A program made the position numbers and the translations under genes. The notes beneath the pieces are model-generated. The model was given only the letters and a program-made list of their open reading frames with translations. It had not been told where the DNA came from and did not search any database. 7,192 nucleotides of DNA, from contig JAIEDJ010000298.1 of assembly GCA_029068025.1 (NCBI GenBank), positions 1 through 7,192 of the forward strand, read 5' to 3'. This DNA comes from Oscillospiraceae bacterium (GTDB lineage: Bacteria > Bacillota > Clostridia > Oscillospirales > Ruminococcaceae). This document shows positions 1 to 6,170 of the stretch, piece by piece. Within the stretch, counting starts at the first letter, position 1; each line of letters begins with the position of its first letter.

Positions 1-10
1 GCGTCGTTTT

Positions 11-1300
11 TTATTTCAGCTTGTCAAGCTCTTTTTTTCTGCGCCGGGCGTTTCCGCGGATCTGCTGCATACGCGCAATTTCGTACTTGCAGCCCGAGTC
101 GCGCGGATCCTTTCCGAATTCCTCAAGCGCCAGCTCACACAGCTCTATGATCCTGTCAAGATTGCTGTCGTCTCCCTCCAGCCGCTTCGCCCTGTCGGCA
201 AAGATCATTCCGATATGATAGCAGTCGTCCGGAGCACTCTCTCGGCGCAGCACAAGCTCCTTGTCAAACAGCTTATCACTCTCCTCAACGCGTCCGATAT
301 CGAAATAGTAGTTCCCAAGCGTTGTGTAAGCGTCCGCAAGCTCCTTCGGATCCTCCGAGCCGTGCCGCTCTGCGATCTCCATCATCTTAGCGTACTGTGC
401 GTCAGCCTCATCGGTCCGCTTCAGCTCCGCCAGACACCGTCCTTTGAGCTTGTAGTGCAAAAGCATTTCCTTTTCGTCTGTTCCGGCAGCTTCCAGACGC
501 GTTATTATCTCGGCCTGTATTGCAAGGCACCGCTCAAAGTCGCAGTGCAGCGCGTTTCCGTAGAATTCCGCTCCGAATATCTCATCCAGCTCGTCAAGCG
601 AGAGCGCGGTCAGATTCTCCGCCGCCTCCTCGCCGCCCGATCCAAGAGCCGCCACGCGGACGCATTTGATAGATCCGCTATCTTCGTCGAATTCCGTAAT
701 AATGAACTCGCCGCTTTCATCATTAAAGTGGACTGTCGCCCAGTCTCCCGTGAACTGCGCCTGCGAAATGTCAAATTTATGATGCTTAAGTACTGCTTTT
801 ATGTCGGACGGTTCCTCGAATATGTAGCTGCTGCAGCTCTTTCCGAGAATGGACAAGAACATCATGTTGAGGAAACCGAAAAGCGTGCGGCCGGTCGGCC
901 ACCAGTCCATTCCGCCGTTCTCGCCCTCCTGCCCCATCGCCATCTGAAAGTCGGGCGTATCGGGACGCACTCCGACAAGGAACGCTTCCTCCTCGTTCTC
1001 CGTTCCCTGCCTGATCACTCTCAGCGAACCGATAACGATAATCCTGATCTCCCCGCCGTTTCCGTCGGACAGCGCGATCATCGCCATATCGTCCGGGTGA
1101 AATATACGATAAGCGTGAAGACCGCCCGCGTTGACTGAGAGATATCCGAATCTTTCAAGAAACTCATGCAGCATAGGCGGCAGCACCAAGCCGCGTTTCT
1201 TCTCGTTTTTGATGAAATCGCCCCTGTATACTCCGTGATGCTCGCCGTCATAAAACAGCTCCAAAGAGGAGATCGGATCCATGTTATAATGTATACTCAC
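11..1300 (-). CDS. SUKH-like N-terminal domain protein with C-terminal TPR repeats
   Basis: This is a protein of 429 residues with no signal peptide or membrane segment, so it is probably cytoplasmic. The first 57 residues align without gaps to the neighbouring 214-residue protein, with 24 identities by eye, including YN.DP near the start and G-x3-P-x2-L-x2-FL-x3-GY at about 37-53. That pattern, followed by alternating strands and a WWPTGRTLFGFL segment near 133-144, recalls the SMI1/KNR4 (SUKH) fold, but the assignment is tentative. Residues of about 250-395 form helical pairs typical of TPRs, clearest at 320-354 (DAYTTLGNYYFDIGRVEES) and 279-314, so it probably binds a partner protein. The GTG at 1298-1300 is chosen because GGAGG lies 9 nt upstream and because it brings the start level with the paralogue. 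The upstream TTG at 1318 would put that GGAGG inside the coding region. It is the last gene of the run, and its stop is 10 bp from the window edge. Its function is unknown. Confidence 0.85.
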   Translation of the reverse strand: MSIHYNMDPISSLELFYDGEHHGVYRGDFIKNEKKRGLVLPPMLHEFLERFGYLSVNAGGLHAYRIFHPDDMAMIALSDGNGGEIRIIVIGSLRVIRQGTENEEEAFLVGVRPDTPDFQMAMGQEGENGGMDWWPTGRTLFGFLNMMFLSILGKSCSSYIFEEPSDIKAVLKHHKFDISQAQFTGDWATVHFNDESGEFIITEFDEDSGSIKCVRVAALGSGGEEAAENLTALSLDELDEIFGAEFYGNALHCDFERCLAIQAEIITRLEAAGTDEKEMLLHYKLKGRCLAELKRTDEADAQYAKMMEIAERHGSEDPKELADAYTTLGNYYFDIGRVEESDKLFDKELVLRRESAPDDCYHIGMIFADRAKRLEGDDSNLDRIIELCELALEEFGKDPRDSGCKYEIARMQQIRGNARRRKKELDKLK

Positions 1301-1309
1301 TGTAAAATT

Positions 1310-1314
1310 CCTCC
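1310..1314 (-). promoter_or_regulatory. Ribosome binding site fixing the GTG start of the TPR gene
   Basis: GGAGG on the minus strand is separated by 9 nt (AATTTTACA) from the GTG at 1298-1300. The alternative TTG at 1318 has no Shine-Dalgarno upstream. Confidence 0.75.
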
Positions 1315-1330
1315 GCAAAAATACATTTGA

Positions 1331-1975
1331 TCATCTTGCTATAAAGCTCTCGGAACGCGCAAAAAAGAACCGTGCCAGATCTCCCTCCACAAACTCCGCC
1401 ACCGCGAATGTGCGCAGTTTTTCGGAAAAGCACAGCGAATACTCGCGCCTGAGCAGCCTATTGTACTCAATACGCTCCAGATCTATGCCGTTTTCGCGCA
1501 GCATCCGCACGGCGATCTCGGGATCGTCAACAATAACTGCATTCTCGGTTTTCAGCAGAACTCCGCTGGTCATGACCTTGAATATCTCGGAGATGGTATC
1601 ATCGGACGGAAGTATCTGCGTCTGTTCGGGAGTGGTCTTAAGCAAAAAGATCTCTGGATCGTATTCCGCCTTGTCCGCGATCGCCACCTGAAACTCGCCG
1701 ACGCGTCCCACCATCATAAGCGGCAGCTCGCCGCCCTCTCCGTAACGGAAAACGCGCTGCGACATGATATTAGGGTGCAGTATGCGGACGCTGTCCGACA
1801 AGCGGTTGACCGTCATATATCCGTAGCTCTTGAGAAAATTTTTAAGTATCTGCGGAACAATAATACCGCGTTCGTTTTCGTTGCGCTCAAAATCCTCATC
1901 GGAAAAACCGTCCGTCTTTCCCTGATAGATGATCTCCAGCGCGGAAAACGGATCTATGTTATACAAAACCGCCAA
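1331..1975 (-). CDS. SUKH-like protein, short paralogue of its downstream neighbour
   Basis: This is a 214-residue soluble protein without signal peptide, membrane helix or recognisable catalytic motif. It matches the N-terminal domain of the following gene: YNIDPFSALEIIYQG at 5-19 against YNMDPISSLELFYDG, then GIIVPQILKNFLKSYGY at 37-53, and a shared GGE...VG strand pair at about 81-90. The LP-like turn followed by an amphipathic helix and later strands suggests a SUKH (SMI1/KNR4) fold. In bacteria this superfamily includes many immunity proteins of polymorphic toxin systems, but here the link is only by pattern. The start is a TTG with GGGGGAG 5 nt upstream, and the first nine residues line up with those of the paralogue. 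It lies 38 bp after nspC and 30 bp before its longer copy, so it is probably in one transcript with both. The pair looks like a tandem duplication followed by gain or loss of the TPR part. Confidence 0.82.
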   Translation of the reverse strand: MAVLYNIDPFSALEIIYQGKTDGFSDEDFERNENERGIIVPQILKNFLKSYGYMTVNRLSDSVRILHPNIMSQRVFRYGEGGELPLMMVGRVGEFQVAIADKAEYDPEIFLLKTTPEQTQILPSDDTISEIFKVMTSGVLLKTENAVIVDDPEIAVRMLRENGIDLERIEYNRLLRREYSLCFSEKLRTFAVAEFVEGDLARFFFARSESFIAR

Positions 1976-1980
1976 GCTAT

Positions 1981-1987
1981 CTCCCCC
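1981..1987 (-). promoter_or_regulatory. Ribosome binding site for the TTG start at 1975
   Basis: GGGGGAG on the minus strand lies 5 nt upstream of TTG at 1973-1975. No ATG or GTG near this site would keep the conserved N-terminal residues, so the TTG start is favoured. Confidence 0.6.
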
Positions 1988-2013
1988 GTTCCGATGAATT
2001 TCAGATCAATATT

Positions 2014-3165
2014 TCAGGACAGCCGTCCCTTAAAATCGTCATATGAAAAACGCTTTACAAGATCTATGCCGCCGTTCTCATGAAGAATGTATATCGACGG
2101 CAGCGGTATCCCGTTGAACGTGTTGTTCTTGCACATGGAATATATCGCCATATCCCCGAACACCAGACGTTCACCCGCCGAAAGCTCATGATCAAACGAA
2201 TAGTCGCCGATAACGTCCCCCGCAAGACAGGTGTTCCCGCCAAGCCTGTAGGTGAACTCTTTTTCGTCGGGCTTTCCCGTGCCGAAGATCTCGGGACGGT
2301 ACGGCATTTCGAGAACATCGGGCATATGGCATGCGGCAGACGCGTCCGTCACCGCGATCTTAATGCCGTTCTCAAACGTATCCAGAACCGTCGTGACAAG
2401 ATATCCCGCGTTCAGCGCGACAGCCTCGCCCGGCTCCAGATATACCTCTGGGTTATATTTATCGCGAAAATTACGTATCGTAGATATCAGCAGCTCCACA
2501 TCATACCCGCGACGGGTGATGTGATGTCCGCCGCCGAAATTCAGCCACTTTATCCTGTCAAAGAAAAAACCGAACTTTTCCTCAACAACCGGCAGCGTCC
2601 GCGCGAGAACGTCCGCGCCCTGCTCACACATCGTGTGAAAGTGCAGACCGTCTATCCCCTCGCAAAGCTCAAGCTCGTCCTTGAACCGCTCAAGCGTCGT
2701 TCCCATGCGCGAACCCGTAAAGCACGGGTTGTATATATCTGTTTCGATCTCCGAATACTCGGGATTAACACGGATTCCCGCTTGTATATACTTGGAATGA
2801 CCGCGCACCTTATCGCGGTACTTCGCCCACTGCTTCGGCGAGTTGAACACGATATGATCGCATAGCGTGAGTATCTCGTCAAAGTCGCGCTCGGGATATG
2901 CGGGAGAAAACACATGGTTCTCCTTCCCGAACGGCTTTGCCATTTCCTCAGACCCCAGCCGCGCTTCAAATATTCCGCTTGCGGTGCAGCCGTCGAGATA
3001 TTCGGCTATCAGCGGATAGACAGCGAACGCCGAGAACGCCTTCTGCGCCAGCAGTATCTTACATCCTGCGCGCTGCCGCACGTCCGCGAGGATCGAAAGA
3101 TTCTCACGGAGCTTCCGCTCGTCTATAACATAGCACGGGGTCTCAACTTTGTTTATCCAATTCAT
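2014..3165 (-). CDS. nspC: Carboxynorspermidine/carboxyspermidine decarboxylase
   Basis: This 383-residue cytosolic PLP enzyme of the alanine racemase-fold (type III) decarboxylase family has about the usual length for NspC. It removes the carboxyl group from carboxynorspermidine or carboxyspermidine, giving norspermidine or spermidine, and is the last step of the aspartate-semialdehyde polyamine route. Visible motifs in order are TPCYVID at 9-15, the Schiff-base lysine K42 in LAQKAF, GSRMG at 151-155, LHFHTMCEQ at 174-182, the phosphate-binding glycines GGGHHIT at 211-217, EPGE at 244-247, and CLAGD at 313-317. The last contains the cysteine and aspartate that complete the active site across the dimer, followed by YSMCKNNTFNG. 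The ATG at 3163-3165 is chosen because AGGAGGT lies 5 nt upstream and the product then begins at the conserved fold. An in-frame ATG 32 codons earlier lies in the hairpin repeat and has no family match. The usual partner, the carboxy(nor)spermidine dehydrogenase, is not in the window. Confidence 0.95.
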   Translation of the reverse strand: MNWINKVETPCYVIDERKLRENLSILADVRQRAGCKILLAQKAFSAFAVYPLIAEYLDGCTASGIFEARLGSEEMAKPFGKENHVFSPAYPERDFDEILTLCDHIVFNSPKQWAKYRDKVRGHSKYIQAGIRVNPEYSEIETDIYNPCFTGSRMGTTLERFKDELELCEGIDGLHFHTMCEQGADVLARTLPVVEEKFGFFFDRIKWLNFGGGHHITRRGYDVELLISTIRNFRDKYNPEVYLEPGEAVALNAGYLVTTVLDTFENGIKIAVTDASAACHMPDVLEMPYRPEIFGTGKPDEKEFTYRLGGNTCLAGDVIGDYSFDHELSAGERLVFGDMAIYSMCKNNTFNGIPLPSIYILHENGGIDLVKRFSYDDFKGRLS

Positions 3166-3272
3166 ATAAGACCTCCTCGAAAACTTACGAAACACCGTCT
3201 GACTTGCCCTTTTGCCGTAATGCTTTGCCCATTTTCCTTGAGCGATTTGCGAGAAGCGCATAATGCGTACAT
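3162..3272 (-). other. Possible 36-codon leader ORF coupled to nspC
   Basis: An ATG at 3270-3272 opens a 36-codon frame, beginning MYALCASRKSLKENG and rich in Arg, Lys and Cys. It ends in a TGA sharing the sequence ATGA with the nspC start. TAGGAA 7 nt upstream is a weak ribosome binding site. The 4-nt overlap is the classic layout for translational coupling. However, the frame lies wholly in the repeat and could be open by chance; no protein family is recognised. Confidence 0.2.
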
Positions 3273-3360
3273 ACAGTATTCCTACGGAAAATGGACTTCG
3301 CCTTACGACAAAATTGCCGCGTCATACGGCATTTCTCCAGTTTCCGAGGAGGTCTATTAT
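3164..3360 (-). repeat. Long imperfect palindrome (MITE/REP-like hairpin) before nspC
   Basis: The two arms, about 3166-3237 and 3286-3360, match as an inverted repeat over their full length. From the GACCTCCTCG ends inward I count 51 identical positions of 68 plus one gap by eye. The outer 10 bp and the inner 9 bp (CCATTTTCC at 3229-3237 with GGAAAATGG at 3286-3294) are perfect. The 48-nt loop holds a small GCGCA/TGCGT apex. One end contains the TAATAG stop region of the upstream gene and the other the nspC Shine-Dalgarno. This fills the entire intergenic gap. It could be a non-autonomous mobile element, a repeat-derived regulator, or both. No transposase is nearby, and copies elsewhere cannot be seen from this window. 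Confidence 0.8.
3171..3177 (-). promoter_or_regulatory. nspC ribosome binding site, inside a hairpin arm
   Basis: AGGAGGT on the minus strand lies 5 nt (CTTAT) before the nspC ATG. It is the outer end of the 3' arm of the long inverted repeat. The 5' arm carries the exact complement ACCTCCTCG, so the site could be closed by pairing. Confidence 0.85.
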
Positions 3361-6122
3361 TTTCTGAAATTCGGGTTGTCGTCCGGCTCTCTCATGATCA
3401 CATCAAAAAGCCGCTGTGTCTTGTTGGATCTTGTATGCTTTCTCTCCTTGCCGCTGTCTGACTGCTCCGTTTCGGACGGCTGATCATCGTCGCGCGTATC
3501 CGGGAAAAGATTACGCTCCTCCGTCCAGATACCGTCGGGAACATTGTCCTCCGTGATCTTGCTCGGCACGGATCTTTGAGAGGTTCTGCGGGTTCTTCTG
3601 CGGTCTGCGGATCCTTGATCGTCAGACTGTCTTTGATCGTCCGACGGCTCGTGATCGTCTCCGCGTATAAGATCGTCATCGGTCAGCCGCCTGCGCTCCC
3701 CGGAACCGCTCTGCGACTGCTCAAGCACGTCGAAAATACTGCCGATATCCTTAAAAGGCTCCGTATCGGGCTGATCGTCATAAGCGTCCGCGGACTTCGC
3801 AGACGCTCCCGTATCGCGCTCAAGCGGCGCGGCGGAAAACTGCGTTCCCGACATCTTGCCGTATGCGCTCAGTGCCGCGGCGTTTTTACGTATTACCTTG
3901 CGGCGCGGCGCGGACGCTTCCTCACGCTCCGAAGCGTCCGGAATATCGTTGTCCTCACGCTCCGCCTGCTCAAACTCGCTTCTGTGAAGTCTGATAGGCT
4001 CACGGCTGCCTTGGTCATCACGAACAACACTGCCATCAAGAACATCATCGTCATCATAATCGTCACGGTCATAGCGTTCCCTGCGGTCATTAAGGCGTAT
4101 TCTGCGATCCTCCCGCTCAAAGCGCTCACCGCGTTCATCACGGTCAAGGCTCTCACGATCTGCTTGACCATAGCCCGCAAGACTGAGATCACTCTGCCGC
4201 GGCTGCTCCTGCTGCCGCCGGATACTTCTCTCCCGCTCACGCTGGCTCTGCGGATATTGATCACGCTCCGAGCTCATCCTGCCATAATTCGGCGTTCCGA
4301 CATCATATTCCGCGCGTTCGTCACGATCATATGACGATCTCGACGGGAACGCCTCGGCAAAGCCGCTCTGCTCCGGCTCGGAGAACGGCTTGAATCCGCT
4401 GCCCTTCGCGGAACGCGTACGCTCTGCCAATTCGCGGCGAACGCGGTTCTCCTCTTCGATCCGCTCCTCCAAACGCTTTAATTCCTCGCGCGGAGTACGT
4501 CGGCGCGGTTCCTCTCTTACGGGCAGCGAGATAGGTGTTCTCTTAGGCTGCTCTTCCGTCTTTGTCGGCACGGGCTGCGGCTCCGGACGTTCCGGCGCTC
4601 CGAACGGCGTAAATCCCGCGGGATCGGGCTTTTTGCTGTAGCTTTCACCCATGCTTTCACCGTTGCGTATTATATGTGAGATCGGAGCGCGTTCGCTCTT
4701 CTGCCGCTGAAAGTTCGGCGACGTGAAGAAGCCCTCTTTGGATTGAGGACGGCGCGGAAGCTCGGGCTCCTCATCCGGCTCGATTTCGGGGGCAGGCGGC
4801 GCGGCAAGCTCGCTGCGGCTTATTCTTTCGGGAATAAACGGCTTTACAACGCGCTTTCCCGAGGTCTCAGGCTCCTTTTTCGCGACCTCGACGATGGGGC
4901 GGCTCTTGCTGATATCCACCTCCAGCGAGTAATCCAGGAAGCTCTCCAGCTCCGAGGGCAGTATCTCGCCGTTTTTGACCTTATTCATCATCGCCTCAAG
5001 ATACAAATGCCACGAATCGTATTCCTTGACGCTCATCGTCTTATCTACGCGTGAATACATCTCGTCGGTAACGGCACGGCACCGCTCCTCAAGCTGCGGG
5101 GTCATGGTCGGACGCGGGTGCTCCTCCTCGTATATCTGCAGACAGGTCTTTCCGTTGTGAACGTACCGTGAACAGTATTCCTCGGGATGTTCGCTGTTGC
5201 GCAGGAAGAACCGCTTGCAGCGCTTGCAGCGCGACAGCCACGAGCCTTCCTCGATAAGCACATCGATCTCCAGATCAATAGCCGCCTTAAGGCTGCACGG
5301 CATATAGATCTTATCGGAATACTTGTCCAGCTTGCCGTTCGGTATATTGAACTTATCGAGATCCTGCGGCAGACCCGACTTCATGCGCGAAAACGCGTCC
5401 ATCGCTATCTGATCTGATATCTCGCTGTAATCTCCGATGTCGGAATAATCGTCGCTGTAGTCGAAATTCGGCAGAACATGCCTTACTATCTCCTTGGAAA
5501 GATTCGGGAACATAAACGGCGCGGTCGGTATTCTCCCGACAGAGAATATCTTCGTAACGCCCAGATCCTCAATGCGGCAGCCCATCTCCCTTGAGGTGAC
5601 GCTGAAGATCAGATCGAAGTAGTTGCGCCGTGCCGCCGCGTCCTCGATCCTGCTTATATTGTCCGTGAAAATAAAATCCAGCTTTGTTTTAGCGTAATCC
5701 TGTATGCGGATAATGTTCAGCCACTCGTTTACGGCGCGGTTATAGCGGAACTCGCACAGCCGCGCGAAAATTACCTTCTCAAACGGCGTTTTGCAGCGTA
5801 TATACCTGTTCCACATTCCCGACACCCCGATGTTGTCGCGGCGGCATACATAATCTATCCAGCAGTCGAACACGATCTTCTCATAGATCGTGCGTATATT
5901 GTGTTCTATATAGCAATGCGCCGACTGAATATCGTGACGCAGATCGGAGATCCTGTCATAGTCGGGCGTACCCGTTTTCAAAGCCTCGTTGCATATATCT
6001 ATAGCTCCCGCGGCGAAGACCGAAAAATCAAAATCGCAGAAATCCAACAGCGTATTCGGGTAACGCAGTATAAAGATCTCGTTTGAGGTCTTGCCGATGA
6101 GCTTAAGCGAGTTTATAGCCAC
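3357..6122 (-). CDS. Zinc-finger (CGNR/DUF6076-like) protein with long disordered tail
   Basis: This is a protein of 921 residues in two halves. Residues 1-405 are a folded, mainly helical region rich in aromatic and Cys residues. They end in a four-cysteine finger with C299, C302, C317 and C327 (C-x2-C-x14-C-x9-C, with RFF after the first pair and YC before the third position). This resembles the C-terminal finger of CGNR and DUF6076 proteins; I am fairly sure of metal binding and less sure of the family. Residues of about 410-921 are low-complexity. They comprise a Pro/Glu part, a short charged coiled coil at 543-570, an Arg/Asp/Glu block at 598-735 and an acidic Ser/Gln part near the end. 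Short motifs recur: KPFIPE (427), TPFGAPE (505) and KPFSEPE (578), and IFDVLEQ (796) with LFDVIMRE (905). There is no signal peptide or membrane helix. The start is GTG with AAAGGAGA 8-9 nt upstream. It follows the membrane gene by 48 bp. The function is unknown; a nucleic-acid-binding or scaffold role is inference. Confidence 0.88.
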   Translation of the reverse strand: MAINSLKLIGKTSNEIFILRYPNTLLDFCDFDFSVFAAGAIDICNEALKTGTPDYDRISDLRHDIQSAHCYIEHNIRTIYEKIVFDCWIDYVCRRDNIGVSGMWNRYIRCKTPFEKVIFARLCEFRYNRAVNEWLNIIRIQDYAKTKLDFIFTDNISRIEDAAARRNYFDLIFSVTSREMGCRIEDLGVTKIFSVGRIPTAPFMFPNLSKEIVRHVLPNFDYSDDYSDIGDYSEISDQIAMDAFSRMKSGLPQDLDKFNIPNGKLDKYSDKIYMPCSLKAAIDLEIDVLIEEGSWLSRCKRCKRFFLRNSEHPEEYCSRYVHNGKTCLQIYEEEHPRPTMTPQLEERCRAVTDEMYSRVDKTMSVKEYDSWHLYLEAMMNKVKNGEILPSELESFLDYSLEVDISKSRPIVEVAKKEPETSGKRVVKPFIPERISRSELAAPPAPEIEPDEEPELPRRPQSKEGFFTSPNFQRQKSERAPISHIIRNGESMGESYSKKPDPAGFTPFGAPERPEPQPVPTKTEEQPKRTPISLPVREEPRRRTPREELKRLEERIEEENRVRRELAERTRSAKGSGFKPFSEPEQSGFAEAFPSRSSYDRDERAEYDVGTPNYGRMSSERDQYPQSQRERERSIRRQQEQPRQSDLSLAGYGQADRESLDRDERGERFEREDRRIRLNDRRERYDRDDYDDDDVLDGSVVRDDQGSREPIRLHRSEFEQAEREDNDIPDASEREEASAPRRKVIRKNAAALSAYGKMSGTQFSAAPLERDTGASAKSADAYDDQPDTEPFKDIGSIFDVLEQSQSGSGERRRLTDDDLIRGDDHEPSDDQRQSDDQGSADRRRTRRTSQRSVPSKITEDNVPDGIWTEERNLFPDTRDDDQPSETEQSDSGKERKHTRSNKTQRLFDVIMREPDDNPNFRK

Positions 6123-6130
6123 CTAGCCAC

Positions 6131-6138
6131 TCTCCTTT
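6131..6138 (-). promoter_or_regulatory. Ribosome binding site for the GTG start at 6122
   Basis: AAAGGAGA on the minus strand, core AGGAG at 6132-6136, is 9 nt from the GTG at 6120-6122. A nearer GTG in another frame runs into a stop at once. This supports GTG as the start of the zinc-finger protein. Confidence 0.7.
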
Positions 6139-6146
6139 TCAAAATA

Positions 6147-6166
6147 TCATGCCGTACTCGGCATGA
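6147..6166 (-). terminator. Intergenic hairpin, weak terminator or attenuator
   Basis: TCATGCCG and CGGCATGA form a perfect 8-bp stem around a 4-nt loop. On the minus strand it follows the membrane gene stop by 4 nt and is followed by TATTTTG, only a short T-run. It could cause partial termination, or act as an RNA-processing or stability stem between the two genes. Full intrinsic termination seems unlikely because the next ribosome binding site begins 8 nt later. Confidence 0.35.
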
Positions 6167-6170
6167 CAGA

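Noticed and set aside
215..1138. Long plus-strand open frame of 307 codons
   Set aside because: It is opposite the TPR gene, has no family resemblance and no ribosome binding site, and is explained by codon bias of the real gene.
1301..1318. Start of the TPR gene at TTG 1318
   Set aside because: It would place the GGAGG ribosome binding site within the gene and break the gap-free N-terminal alignment with the paralogue.
2080..2865. Plus-strand open frame of 261 codons opposite nspC
   Set aside because: nspC is certain from its motifs. The antisense frame shows no domain and a Leu/Arg/Val-rich shadow composition.
3166..3261. 32-residue N-terminal extension of NspC from an in-frame ATG at 3261
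   Set aside because: It lies in the hairpin repeat, has no Shine-Dalgarno of its own and adds residues before the conserved start of the family. The strong AGGAGGT directly precedes the ATG at 3165.
3164..3360. Known riboswitch in front of nspC
   Set aside because: The structure is one long symmetric hairpin without the conserved cores of riboswitch classes I know, so it is treated as a repeat-derived element.
3576..4334. Plus-strand open frame with hydrophobic stretches opposite the disordered tail
   Set aside because: The Arg/Asp/Ser codons of the tail read backwards give Ile/Val/Leu-rich sequence, so the apparent membrane protein is an artefact of composition.
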